From Calothrix sp. PCC 6303 (GTDB lineage Bacteria > Cyanobacteriota > Cyanobacteriia > Cyanobacteriales > Nostocaceae): a stretch of 64,000 nt of DNA. Location of the stretch: assembly GCF_000317435.1 (NCBI RefSeq), contig NC_019727.1, positions 1 through 64,000 on the forward strand, written 5' to 3'. Positions 45,642 through 55,097 of this stretch are shown piece after piece; position 1 is the stretch's first letter; the number at the start of each line of letters is the position of its first letter. Both the position numbers and the translations under genes were made by a program. The notes under the pieces were generated by a model. That model searched no databases, was not told the origin of the DNA, and saw nothing but the letters and a program-made list of their open reading frames with translations.

Positions 45642-46209
45642 AGTGATATCGCAATTGCTAGCAATGAATCACGCTATCTACTTGATAGCATTGATATCAG
45701 AGTATCAGGAATTGGATCGGGAAAAGTCAGATTGTTCAATCGACCATTTTTAATGCAGAGTAATGCGCGAGAGAATTGCATTGTCAGTAGATTGAAAACT
45801 TTTGTAAGTTGACGAAAGAATAAGGGTTTCAGCCGACGTTTTGGGGTTGAACGTCGCGATGTCTACGACGGGCTGCGCCTACGCTTGCATTGCACTCTTA
45901 ACCCATCAAGAACGTCCGTCCCTTGAAAAGCGGACTATAACAGGATTACGACAAATTGTGTTCCTCAACTCAAATAAACGACTGGTAAGAGTTCTGGAAA
46001 ACTTTTCGGTCTACTGATTGTGACTTCCTACCAATCTAGCAGCACTTTAAACCCATAAAAAGCAAAATCATTACGACTGCGGATTAATTGCGATGAAAAG
46101 CCAACGCGAGGGGAAAATAAGGTCGATTGTAATGTAAAGTGATTGTGAGAATGTACGTTTTAACAAGCTCTTAACGCGCACAACCCGCCTAAATCAACGG
46201 TTTTCGTCT
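45642..46209. other. Intergenic region before the tyrosine recombinase
   Basis: 568 bp between divergent genes. It contains nested palindromic sequence at about 45850-45930 (ctacgacgggctgcgcctac) and an A+T-rich leader. A recombination core site (att or dimer-resolution) would be expected here, but none was recognised. Confidence 0.4.
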
Positions 46210-47184
46210 ATGTCTGGTATCATCACCCTCCGCTCTATTACCTATGTCAGTGCAATTACACAGAGCGATAGTAAACAAATTCTCGAAGTGTTACTGACGC
46301 AAAAACGGTCGGAACACACCCGCAGGGCTTATTCCCATGACTTGCGGAATTTCTTTAGTCTCATTGCTCCCGGTCGTGAATTAACATCCGACCTCGCCCG
46401 CGAATTTTTAGGGCTATCAAAAACCCAGGCAATTTCGGTGGTGGTTGCCTACCGCAACCATCTTTTCGAGCAAGGTTTAGCGCCAGCGACAATTAACCGC
46501 AGAATCAGCGCGATTAAGTCTTTGGTGGAAATGGGGCAGATTTTTGACATCTGCAATTACGACCTGGAAGTGATTAAAAATGAGAAAGTTAGACCCTATC
46601 GGGATACTAAGGGGATAGAGGTTCCAGAGGTGATTAAGCTATTTGAGGCGATCGATACTTCGACTCTGGGGGGGAAGCGCGATTATTCCATCATGCGGCT
46701 GCTTTGGAGTAATGCCCTGCGGCGCGGGGAGATTCCCAGTTTAGATGTGAAGCATTTTAAATATGCCAGATGTCAAATCGAGGTTAGCGGTAAGGGACGC
46801 AATGGGGAACGGGAGTTGGTGACAATTTCTCAAAAAACGGCTGCTGCAATTTCTGATTGGTTGCAAGCATCTAATGCTGCTGATAAGCCTAATGAACCCA
46901 TTTTTATTTCCCTCGATCCGGTACGGTTTGGGAATCGGTTAACTGGGGAAGCGATACGTTTAATTGTTGTTAAATATTGTAAGTTGGCGGGGATTGAAAA
47001 GCAGATGAGTCCCCACCGGGTAAGGCATAGTGCGATTACCGAAGCGTTGAACCAAAATAATGGTAATATTCGGGCTACTCAAAAGTTAAGCCGCCATTCT
47101 GACCCCAGGACTGTGATTATTTATGATGATAACCGTGTTGATTTGCAGGGTGCTTTGACTAGGCAGCTTGATGATTTGATTTAA
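46210..47184 (+). CDS. Tyrosine recombinase/integrase (XerC-like)
   Basis: 324 aa. The N-terminal SAM-like core-binding domain (about 25-115) has KRSEHTRRAYSHDLRNF and PATINRRISAIKSL. The catalytic domain has Arg in LLWSNALRRGEI (about 178), HRVRHS (about 272-277), SRHSDPRTV (about 294) and the nucleophile Tyr in VIIYDDNR (about 305). It could resolve multimers of the plasmid or integrate the element. No copy of a tRNA gene or direct att repeat was found nearby. Confidence 0.9.
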   Translation: MSGIITLRSITYVSAITQSDSKQILEVLLTQKRSEHTRRAYSHDLRNFFSLIAPGRELTSDLAREFLGLSKTQAISVVVAYRNHLFEQGLAPATINRRISAIKSLVEMGQIFDICNYDLEVIKNEKVRPYRDTKGIEVPEVIKLFEAIDTSTLGGKRDYSIMRLLWSNALRRGEIPSLDVKHFKYARCQIEVSGKGRNGERELVTISQKTAAAISDWLQASNAADKPNEPIFISLDPVRFGNRLTGEAIRLIVVKYCKLAGIEKQMSPHRVRHSAITEALNQNNGNIRATQKLSRHSDPRTVIIYDDNRVDLQGALTRQLDDLI

Positions 47185-47250
47185 CAATTTACATCGTATC
47201 GTTGAGGTTGAAATTTACCAGGTTCGGTACTGAAGTCGTGAATGTTTCAG

Positions 47251-47619
47251 TTAACTATATACTTTCTTTATATTATCGATAACTTCATTTAAATTTTTGT
47301 TATGCATCCAACCTACATAACCGCCAAATATCATTTTGTTGTTGGAATCTGCTAAAAATAGGTGTTTTACTTGTGCCGGATTTATGTAAATTTTAACTAA
47401 TGTTTTATCTTTCAATGTGAACAAGGGTACTGCTCTTTGAAAATCTCTACTATGAGCCATAGTCATACCAGGTACATTGACCAATATTTCAATAACTTGT
47501 TGTGTTGTTTTAGAAATACTTGAAGCAATTTCAGCTTCATTATTCCATTCCATTAAATAATCAAGTGCTTTTTCAGATAATTTAAAACCAGATTCAAATG
47601 CACCAAATAGATTTAACAT
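47251..47619 (-). CDS. Hypothetical protein, roadblock-like size
   Basis: 122 aa, not recognised with confidence. Alternating beta and helical pattern (TLVKIYINPAQVKHLFLADS, KMIFGGYVGWMHNKNL). No membrane segment. Single gene between the recombinase and the cell-wall hydrolase. Confidence 0.5.
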   Translation of the reverse strand: MLNLFGAFESGFKLSEKALDYLMEWNNEAEIASSISKTTQQVIEILVNVPGMTMAHSRDFQRAVPLFTLKDKTLVKIYINPAQVKHLFLADSNNKMIFGGYVGWMHNKNLNEVIDNIKKVYS

Positions 47620-47790
47620 TTTAATTTCCTTCAGTTAATACTGTGGGTTCGCTTATTTTTAAACTCCAAATTGAATTAAAGCTTTAATTCAAAGAGAAAA
47701 GGGCTATTTTTAAGTAAACAGCCAAGACAATTGATGTTTGCTATTTGTTCATCCAATCGCCAATCCAGAGCGATCGCTTGACTTTCAAGA

Positions 47791-47827
47791 CAGTCGCTAC
47801 GTCTCTAATTTAAGGAGGTAGCGACTG
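47791..47827. terminator. 10-bp-stem inverted repeat downstream of the cell-wall hydrolase
   Basis: cagtcgctac (47791-47800) and gtagcgactg (47818-47827) pair perfectly with a 17-nt loop, 18 bp after the stop of the minus-strand gene. It lacks a clear U run on that strand, so it is either a weak terminator or another palindromic repeat. Confidence 0.5.
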
Positions 47828-47844
47828 AGTGGCGTAAATGTAAT

Positions 47845-49329
47845 TCAACCTATTCTGATAAATCCGGCGACATTTGCCATGTTTTGCGTAAAGTTACCGC
47901 TAATATTCTCATCGCTGTGATTACCTTCAGAGGTTTGAATCTCAGAACTCCTAGATTTGTCGTATCCCCTAACAATGCCTATGTGATCTAGTTGTGAATT
48001 GTTTCTTTGCCAATCAAAAACAAGGATGTCTCCAGGCTGAGGAGTGATACTTCCTTTTGGATACCAATACCCATTCTTTTTAGCCCAGTACTTCCAAGAT
48101 TGAACTAAAGCCATTGTGGCATCGAATCCTTGACTAGGAATATCTGGAATTTCAATTCCTACTTCCCTACAACAATAAGCCACAAAGGCAGCACACCAGT
48201 TATAAAAGACTGGTTCTGAACCAATATGAGCTAATCTACGCATAGGTTCGCGGAAAGGCTTGAGATACTTCTCAGCTTCACTATTTGCTCCCTTCCATAC
48301 CAATTCCTTAGCTGCTTCCTGTTCAGCAAAGTCAGCGAGTTTAGCACGAATGTCTGGCGGCAGCTTGTTATCAAATTTACCACCAAGAGCAGTCCAAGTC
48401 TGTAAACCAACCTCCCCATCTACATCAATTCTGGTTGCTTTTTGGAAGTTCTTCACAGCAGCTTCAGTTTGAGAACCAAACTCTCCATCTACTTCTCCTG
48501 CATTAAACCCTTTAGCATTCAGGACTCTTTGCAGTGCTTTGACATCCTCTCCTTCAACTCCTAGACGAAGATAACGGGTAAGAGTAGGTAATTCAAAGGC
48601 AGAAAAGCCAGAATATTTTAAATTCAACGCCTCGCCACGTTCACCTGCATTAGGAACACGCCAAATTGATGAGCCTGGATAATTATTTAAATAATCTTGA
48701 AGTTCTGCTTTTGTAGCAGGCTTTTGTGTATCACTTTCCGAACCCCAAATTGGCAGAATTGGTTTTTGCAAACCTATGCGTTGATGTGCATCTAAGCAAT
48801 CCTTAACCTCTTGTGAAGTGGTAGGCTTGAAAGTGAATTTTTCAAAGTAAATCTGCGGTAAAGCTATATCGCAATACTTATCCAAAATCTTCCAAGGAAC
48901 ATTAGGGTGAAGTCCAGGATGACCGAAACTGGTATATCCAAGTGTTCCTTCCTTAACCAAAGGACGAAGCTCAAACAGAAGTTTGTCTACATAAATGTGA
49001 GTGGTGTTGTCTTCAACTTCCTTTTCCAAATCAAGGATATAGCCATCCAATTTGCAATCAAGAGCTTGCTTTACTGCTGATATCTGTTCAACGATATTAT
49101 CAGTTCCGTAATGATATCCCCATCCGTAAACTTCGACACCGCGAGATGTGAATTCCTTAATTATTTCTGGAGAACATTGATGGCTCCAAAACATTGGTCT
49201 ACTTTTACCATCAAAAACTTTGAGGTAGACTCGCTTTACCTGACATTTAACTAAGCTGTCAAGGTAGTTATTTTCGAGTTCTAACAAATTCCAAATCCAT
49301 ACACCATTAGGATGTGTATTCATGATCAT
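47845..49329 (-). CDS. Cell-wall hydrolase: glycosidase-like barrel, PG-binding and CHAP domains
   Basis: 494 aa in three parts. Residues 1-235 resemble a TIM-barrel GH25/DUF4015-like hydrolase (VYLKVFDGKS, GWGYHYG, DGYILDLEKEVE, PQIYFEKF). A PG_binding_1 domain follows (about 248-312, VKALQRVLNAKGF, TEAAVKNFQKAT, GLQTWTALGG). The C-terminal CHAP/NlpC-like amidase has its Cys in YNWCAAFVAYCC (about 378) and His in LDHIGIVRGYD (about 448). No signal peptide. This looks like an endolysin, phage-tail lysin or contact-dependent effector. Its promoter region shares a conserved block with the dioxygenase operon 10 kb away. Confidence 0.78.
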   Translation of the reverse strand: MIMNTHPNGVWIWNLLELENNYLDSLVKCQVKRVYLKVFDGKSRPMFWSHQCSPEIIKEFTSRGVEVYGWGYHYGTDNIVEQISAVKQALDCKLDGYILDLEKEVEDNTTHIYVDKLLFELRPLVKEGTLGYTSFGHPGLHPNVPWKILDKYCDIALPQIYFEKFTFKPTTSQEVKDCLDAHQRIGLQKPILPIWGSESDTQKPATKAELQDYLNNYPGSSIWRVPNAGERGEALNLKYSGFSAFELPTLTRYLRLGVEGEDVKALQRVLNAKGFNAGEVDGEFGSQTEAAVKNFQKATRIDVDGEVGLQTWTALGGKFDNKLPPDIRAKLADFAEQEAAKELVWKGANSEAEKYLKPFREPMRRLAHIGSEPVFYNWCAAFVAYCCREVGIEIPDIPSQGFDATMALVQSWKYWAKKNGYWYPKGSITPQPGDILVFDWQRNNSQLDHIGIVRGYDKSRSSEIQTSEGNHSDENISGNFTQNMANVAGFIRIG

Positions 49330-49419
49330 TTTCTCCTTTTATTTTTATTGAAACTGAAGTTACGGCTGAAAAAAATATTTTGGTAAGCTTTAAGATATTT
49401 AAGGAAGAGGAGCTGATTC

Positions 49420-49492
49420 GCTAACCTTCTTTGCCTTCTATATACATATATTATCTTGGTGAAATCAGATTGCTAATTAACTATTTTTCGGC
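49420..49492 (-). promoter_or_regulatory. Conserved upstream block, copy 1 (cell-wall hydrolase)
   Basis: About 73 bp resemble 59354-59428. The core atatacatatattatcttg (49440-49458) is identical, followed by a second conserved stretch taattaactatttttcg. It lies about 90-160 bp before the hydrolase start, the position of a promoter or activator site. Confidence 0.6.
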
Positions 49493-49531
49493 AAGAAACA
49501 ATAATAATTCATTATTTTTAGATAATAATAA

Positions 49532-49675
49532 GACTTACACAATAACTACGATTTTGCGTCATTATGATCTGCGCGTCTACGCGCAGCGGCTTCCCGCAGG
49601 GTAATATCAGAAACTCTGGTATTGCTTTCCTGAACTACGTTTCGATTGTAATGACAAATAGTGCTTGCGTAAGTC
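49532..49675. mobile_element. MITE with gacttacgcaa-type ends, copy 1
   Basis: 144 bp with ends gacttacacaa and ttgcgtaagtc (10 of 11 bases complementary) and an internal nested palindrome gcgcgtctacgcgc. The ends match those of the 200-bp element at 56655-56854. It sits in the 471-bp non-coding gap 49330-49800. Confidence 0.6.
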
Positions 49676-49800
49676 ATGAATAAAAATCAAAATCTCCAAC
49701 TTATTAAATAAGTCGGAGATATGAGTAGGTTTTTTCCAAATCAAATAGTATTCTATATTATTTACTTTTCAGCAACTATATGTAGCTTCATATAGGAATC

Positions 49801-49944
49801 CTATTTGATTTTTGAAAAAACTCCGTGTACAGCTTTTTCTAAACTCTCAAAGCTTGTCAGTTCTTCAGTTTGAGTGTTTCGATAAAGAATTTCTGCTGCT
49901 TCAAGCAAACAGGCTTCCAGACGTTGGCAGTCTTCAGGAGTCAT
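49801..49944 (-). pseudogene. Short helical ORF, likely truncated IS-associated protein
   Basis: 47 codons: MTPEDCQRLEACLLEAAEIL and so on. The sequence resembles the opening of a short cyanobacterial protein found next to insertion sequences, but the usual C-terminal half is missing. A related flank (atataggaatcc...tttgatt) appears again at about 63579, so the downstream part is repeated DNA. Confidence 0.4.
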
Positions 49945-50174
49945 AGTAGATGTACTTGTAGAATGTAACTATCTTCCCTGATTTACACATGTTTTTGCAA
50001 AGGTGAGATGCTCCCTCTCCTGATTCATTAAAATTATCCCAACTGATTTTATCTAAAAATACATAACCATTAAAAAAACTTGCAGATTTTTCGCCCCAAA
50101 TTCTACCTTTTTGCCGGCTTTGCCTCTGAATATCGGGCGAATATGTGGCTGGCTTATGCTTACTATTCAGTCGT

Positions 50175-50779
50175 CTATACTTGTTTTATTCTCTTCGTAC
50201 AAACATAGTTGTTGGCGATAAACTTCTCCAACTACCAACAACATTTTATATTCTCTTTTACTTAACTTTTCTAGACTCCCTCCCCAGATGATTAACTCAT
50301 CAGTATAAGCTAAATTTATTTTGATATATCTCAGTTGTTTATTTATTTTCTTCTCTCTTTATTCAAAAATCGACGTTTTTTTACGATTTTTAAATATTTT
50401 TTCTAGCAACTTGACGATATGTTCTCGGTTTGTTTTTTACTCTGCCTTTCAGTTGCTTATACAGTCTATATATGATTATTTCTATTTGTTTTCTTGCTTG
50501 GTTGAGTAGTTCTATATCTCTGGGATAACTAATATCTCCCGGTGTAAAACTCGCATCTAGTATTAATTTCCCATTGTTTTCGATTTCTTCTGAATATCCT
50601 TTTTTTACATCCTCTATATCTATCTTACTCGCTGCTGATTCCTGTTGAAAAGATGTCATTTCTTCCATCTTCAAAACCATTCTCTTATTTACTTTATTTA
50701 CCAAATCTACATTTATTCTTGAACGAAAATGAACTAACATTGATGCATTAAATGGGGTAACATTACTATAGCTTGACAT
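50175..50779 (-). pseudogene. Decayed IS1182/IS5-like transposase fragment
   Basis: The open part (50390-50779) has the linker of IS1182-type transposases: GKLILDASFTPGDISYPRDI, NQARKQIEIIIYRLYKQL and KPRTYRQVARK. After one frameshift and internal stops the sequence continues as NKQLRYIKINLAYTDELI and LSKREYKMLLVVGEVYRQQ to about 50175. The N-terminal helix-turn-helix and the catalytic C-terminus are absent. Non-functional remnant. Confidence 0.75.
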
Positions 50780-50848
50780 CCCTATAAAGTACTGTAGATA
50801 AGGTATTGTCGTAATGGACGAGGTTTATCCCGGATTCAGCTATTCCGA

Positions 50849-51265
50849 TCAAAAACGTGTAACGATAAATGCCGCCAAACCAACAGCGATCGCATCCTCA
50901 AGAATCGCAGATGGGAAATTACCAATTTTAGCGATCGCAGCAACCCGTACAGCACGACCCCCATAAGTACCTATTAGTGAACCGATAACACCAAGAATCC
51001 CACCAAAGATAGGAGATGCACCGTGTCTCCCAGAAAAACTTGACCCCACAAACGCACCACTAAAGAGACGTAAACTAAGAGCAGGTAAACTTGTGCGGGA
51101 AGGTATGAACGGTAGCTTGTCGCCGATCAATTCGGCAAAAGCAGCAATCGCACAGAGAATACCAACAATACCACCGCGAGTTATCAAAAGGGCTGCGATT
51201 GGCGTAAATGCTCGTAAACCTGATACAATTCCAAGGAAGAAGGTGACGATAAGAATGGCGAACAT
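50849..51265 (-). CDS. DUF4126 membrane protein
   Basis: 138 aa with four hydrophobic segments (about 2-20, 28-48, 78-100 and 115-135) and the DUF4126 features SGLRAFTPIAALL, ELIGDKLPFIPSRT and GGRAVRVAAIAK. Unknown function, inner membrane. It ends the oxylipin gene run, 44 bp after the lipase gene, and is probably co-transcribed. Confidence 0.75.
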   Translation of the reverse strand: MFAILIVTFFLGIVSGLRAFTPIAALLITRGGIVGILCAIAAFAELIGDKLPFIPSRTSLPALSLRLFSGAFVGSSFSGRHGASPIFGGILGVIGSLIGTYGGRAVRVAAIAKIGNFPSAILEDAIAVGLAAFIVTRF

Positions 51266-51309
51266 GGTAAAATGCTCCTAATAAATATAGAGAAATACAA
51301 GTCAAAGAA

Positions 51310-53061
51310 TTATAGTTGTCCGCGCTTTTTTAACTCGTCTTCGATATAAGCTCGTATTCTTTTGATTAACATTCCTTGCTTAAAATTCCAGAGTAAATTC
51401 AAGGTATTGTGGAGTAACCAATCGTTAACTAAGTGATTGTTAAGGTGAGAAAAAATATCCTGCGAGCGAGTTTTTATTTGTTTTTCTAGGGAATTAAGTT
51501 GTTCTTTTGGATATCTTGGCCACTCTGGTAGGGCAATTTCTTTTTCTGCTGAACCAACTAGAGGAATAATTGGCAAAAAGTAAGATTCATCTTTATTCTG
51601 TTTGAAAACTTGCCATTTTGGATTATTCTTTAGTGTTGGGGACCAGGAATTAAATAGCGGGTTAGAGGCTGATAAAACAAAATATTCTTTGAGGAACTTT
51701 TGGCAATTACGGCGGCCAAGTATATAGTCGTGGTGGCGAAAACTCGGGTGCAGGAAACCACCAAAAGCACGCAGACTACCAGAAGCTAACGGTTTTAAGC
51801 GATCGCTTTCTCTAACGGGGCTAATTAAAAAACGGCTGTAGATATTTTCATCTTGAGCTAAAATTAATTCTTCAGGTTTGAACCGAGCATTAGCCATGAG
51901 AGCGTAGAACAACCGCAACATGATACTGGGTAAATTAGTGTCAGGATTTACAGCTGCTACATCATCAGGGAAAGGATCGATTAAAACAGTAGCCCATTTT
52001 GCTTGTTGTGGATCTCGAGAGTTATGCTGTTCATCAACTTGTAAATGCGAGCGTACAAGTTCTATTGGTTCGTTGTTAAGTGAACCCCCATCAACTGCAA
52101 GGAATTGGTAAGAACCTGTATCGACTGATGATATATCTGGGCTAATAGAGCGATATGAGTAATATTGACACGTTGAAATCGAAGTAGGTACTTTCCACAA
52201 GCGCTTTTCGTATTCCTCAGTACTAACTCTTACTAAATCACGAGCCGCTAAAGCACCTGGGAACGCACTGCTGGCTAAAGCTGATTGAACCATTAGTTGC
52301 CATTTACTTGCATCACTACCATCTGGATTGAGAGCGATTGCATTACCAACAATTTCAGTATTTGTCCCTAAAGCAAAATGCATGTAATCTGCATGGAGAA
52401 CCATTTTATGCCCTTTAATACCAGGGTCTGCTCCTTGTGTTGATATTGTATAAGGAACACCACGCAGATTGGTGACACACATATAAACTTGAAGTGGGTC
52501 AGCGAAATAAGGTCGTTTTTTTAATGCGCTTTTGTTATTAATAACACTATGAATAACATCCTTACCAATAGCATCAAGAATGCTAGAGTCTAAAACTGAT
52601 AAGAATTGAGCTTTAGGATCGGCTAAATCCTTAGTCTTCAAGAATTCAGAAATATCAATTTTTTGTACCCAAGCCTCGTAGAACTTATTATTTACAGGTT
52701 TCTCCCCTGGATATTGGGTAACAGGTGTAATGTCATCAAACAAAGAAGCAGCAGTTATAGCAGCGGTAATTCCACCAGCAGAAGTTCCAGAAATAGCTTT
52801 GATAATAACATCATGGCAAGGAATTTCCCATTGAGAATAATCCTCGCCGTGCAGTTGCTGTTGCATTTGTTTCTCTTGATACCAATTATCAAGAGCCTCA
52901 ATTAAAAAATCAATAACACCTGAGCTATAAGCACCAGCAGAAACTGCACCAGCCATAACTAAACCAATTTCAAAAGCAGGAGATTTATCTTGCATAAATT
53001 TCTTTTTATCTTTTTTGATTTCAAGTATGTTCTTCGCTCGGACTTCAGTTAAATAAATCAA
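51310..53061 (-). CDS. Patatin-like phospholipase/acyl hydrolase
   Basis: Up to 583 aa. The patatin core has glycine-rich GLVMAGAVSAGAYSSGV (oxyanion region), the nucleophile elbow AISGTSAGGITAA (GxSxG) and the dyad Asp in FLAVDGGSLNNEP, followed by a long C-terminal region. The start is uncertain: a TTG at 53061 overlaps the upstream stop, while ATG 52995 (22 codons later, MQDKSPAFEIG) begins the conserved domain. It would release free fatty acids from membrane lipids, the substrate of the dioxygenase encoded upstream in the same run. Confidence 0.85.
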   Translation of the reverse strand: MIYLTEVRAKNILEIKKDKKKFMQDKSPAFEIGLVMAGAVSAGAYSSGVIDFLIEALDNWYQEKQMQQQLHGEDYSQWEIPCHDVIIKAISGTSAGGITAAITAASLFDDITPVTQYPGEKPVNNKFYEAWVQKIDISEFLKTKDLADPKAQFLSVLDSSILDAIGKDVIHSVINNKSALKKRPYFADPLQVYMCVTNLRGVPYTISTQGADPGIKGHKMVLHADYMHFALGTNTEIVGNAIALNPDGSDASKWQLMVQSALASSAFPGALAARDLVRVSTEEYEKRLWKVPTSISTCQYYSYRSISPDISSVDTGSYQFLAVDGGSLNNEPIELVRSHLQVDEQHNSRDPQQAKWATVLIDPFPDDVAAVNPDTNLPSIMLRLFYALMANARFKPEELILAQDENIYSRFLISPVRESDRLKPLASGSLRAFGGFLHPSFRHHDYILGRRNCQKFLKEYFVLSASNPLFNSWSPTLKNNPKWQVFKQNKDESYFLPIIPLVGSAEKEIALPEWPRYPKEQLNSLEKQIKTRSQDIFSHLNNHLVNDWLLHNTLNLLWNFKQGMLIKRIRAYIEDELKKRGQL

Positions 53062-54998
53062 TTACCTTGAGCGTGCTTAATAATAACATCACTCGCTTTT
53101 TCACTAACCATGTAAATAGCTGTAACAATAAAGAAGCCGGGAATATAAGGAAAAACAGACGCATCAACTACGCGCAAATTCTGCGTTCCATATACTCTAA
53201 AATTGCTATCCAAAACAGCCATTCTGTCTTCTTTGCGTCCAATTTTACAGGTTCCGCAAGCGTGGTGTCCCCAAGCTTCATCTTTTACAAATTGCTTAAT
53301 TTCCTCTGGTTCGTCAATAATTTTCCCAGGTAGTAACTCGGCTTTTGTAAACAGCTTACTTTTATTGGTAATGCGTCTGACAAACTCAACTCCCTTAACA
53401 ACAGACTGCAAATCTTCTTGCTTGACATCATTTCCTTCATCAAAGTAACGGAAATTAATTACCGGGACATCTCGAGGGTCTGCTGTTTTTAAAGTTACCG
53501 TACCTGCTGTATTGTTTGTATGAGCTTTCAGAATCGCCCAAGTAAAAATATTCTGTGCTTTACTAATTTCTTCTGAATATTTGAGAAAATAACCTTTAAA
53601 GAATGCTGGCAACCCAAAAATAAACAAGTCTGGGTCTTTTCTCTGTTCGTGGGACTTTTTAATAATACCTACTACCGCTCCATTGGTTGCGTACACACCA
53701 GATTTAGTCGCTTTCCATTGGAGAAGACAGGAGTCAGTTATTTCCTCACCAGGTTGTGGTTCTTTAAATGTACAATTTTCCAAGATAGGGAAATCTTCAT
53801 TCATTTGACTTACCACACCAACTTCATAGCGGTCCTGCAAATTAGCACCAACTCCTGGGAGGTCTACGCGGACTTCGATTCCTAATTCGGATAGTTCTTC
53901 TTTCGGTCCAATCCCAGATAGTTTAAGTAATTGAGGGGTATTGAAAGCACCACCAGAAAGAATTACTTCTCTTTTTATATATACCCTGCGTATCGTTTGG
54001 GGGTTATTTTCTGTATCGGCTTTCGGGTCAGCTCTGTATATATGTTTTCCCTCCAGGTACTCTACGCCAATTGCAGTATTGCTATCGCCAAACAAGACTT
54101 GGGTAACGAATGCATGGGTTTTAATAATTAATCGGTCAGGAAACTGGCTTTCAACTTTCCGGATATATTCTCTTGTACCGTTGCGCTTACCACCGTTGAT
54201 AGCAAGGGGAATGAAAAACACACCTTCAGAACTTTTTTGCGCGACTTCCCAATCATTAGGGTCTAAAAGTTCATCGACAAAATCCAGTGAGTCTTCGTTT
54301 CTACCTCTGAAAAAAGTTTTGAGATTATCAAAGAATCTATCGAATAAGTTATAAACCAGACTTAAGGGATTTTTACGCTTTTCTTGGAATGTGGTTAAAG
54401 CAGCCTTGATAATTACACTCAATAACTGCCAATCGCCAGTTAATAACTTGAAATCGGCGCGATTAGTCGTTAGCCATCCATCAAAACCGTGACGGGTGGG
54501 GTTTTCGTTGGGATTAATTGGGCGGTCAATATACTCGCAGCGTTCCAATCTCTCAAAATATTTTCGCATATTCTCGCTGCGCCATGAAGAGTCGCCAGTG
54601 ATGCTGGCAATTTTATCCCAGTCACTGTTGTGGGGATACACTGTAATCATTGCATTATGGGCAGTACATCCACCAAGAGTGCCGGCTCTGGGATATAAAA
54701 TACCTTGATATTGTTTGTCATACTTTAAATCGCGGCGTTGTTGTTCTTCATTAGAATAGTGCTTGACAAAGAAATCCCACCTTAAATCCTCGTCTTCTGT
54801 TGACCGAGCGTGGAAAGCTGGTACTGAGTAAGTATAGCGTTCGCGTTCTTTGCCCTGTTCGTCGCGCAAGGGGTCTCCACCTGCTTCTAATAGCAAAACT
54901 TTATAACCTGAAGAAGCTAAATTTGCTGCTAAAGGACCACCCCCAGCACCGGAACCAACAACGATATAATCAAATTCTAGATTTTCTAACATTTGCAT
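53058..54998 (-). CDS. GMC-family FAD-dependent oxidoreductase
   Basis: 646 aa. The N-terminal FAD-binding fold is FDYIVVGSGAGGGPLAANLA (about 9-28). GMC signatures are GTLGGCTAHNAMI (about 105-117) and SGGAFNTPQLLKLSGIG (about 313-329), with WGHHACGTCKIGRKED carrying the active-site His, and the C-terminal NLRVVDASVFPYIPG. GMC enzymes oxidise alcohols or act on fatty acids (alcohol oxidases, fatty-acid photodecarboxylase relatives). Here it probably works on a lipid-derived alcohol or aldehyde. It couples directly to the lipase gene. Confidence 0.88.
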   Translation of the reverse strand: MQMLENLEFDYIVVGSGAGGGPLAANLASSGYKVLLLEAGGDPLRDEQGKERERYTYSVPAFHARSTEDEDLRWDFFVKHYSNEEQQRRDLKYDKQYQGILYPRAGTLGGCTAHNAMITVYPHNSDWDKIASITGDSSWRSENMRKYFERLERCEYIDRPINPNENPTRHGFDGWLTTNRADFKLLTGDWQLLSVIIKAALTTFQEKRKNPLSLVYNLFDRFFDNLKTFFRGRNEDSLDFVDELLDPNDWEVAQKSSEGVFFIPLAINGGKRNGTREYIRKVESQFPDRLIIKTHAFVTQVLFGDSNTAIGVEYLEGKHIYRADPKADTENNPQTIRRVYIKREVILSGGAFNTPQLLKLSGIGPKEELSELGIEVRVDLPGVGANLQDRYEVGVVSQMNEDFPILENCTFKEPQPGEEITDSCLLQWKATKSGVYATNGAVVGIIKKSHEQRKDPDLFIFGLPAFFKGYFLKYSEEISKAQNIFTWAILKAHTNNTAGTVTLKTADPRDVPVINFRYFDEGNDVKQEDLQSVVKGVEFVRRITNKSKLFTKAELLPGKIIDEPEEIKQFVKDEAWGHHACGTCKIGRKEDRMAVLDSNFRVYGTQNLRVVDASVFPYIPGFFIVTAIYMVSEKASDVIIKHAQGN

Positions 54999-55037
54999 AT
55001 TACCTTAATCCAATCAAGTTTAGAACTAAATTTATCT

Positions 55038-55082
55038 AGGACTTACGCAGAAGTTACGGAATAATCGAACCGCGTAAATCCT
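55038..55082. repeat. 45-bp inverted repeat related to MITE ends
   Basis: aggacttacgc and gcgtaaatcct pair with one mismatch around a 23-nt loop in the gap between the catalase-like and GMC genes. The arm equals the end of the 200-bp MITE at 56655-56854. It could be a solo end pair left by deletion and could form an RNA hairpin inside the operon. Confidence 0.5.
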
Positions 55083-55097
55083 GTTATCTACTATTAA

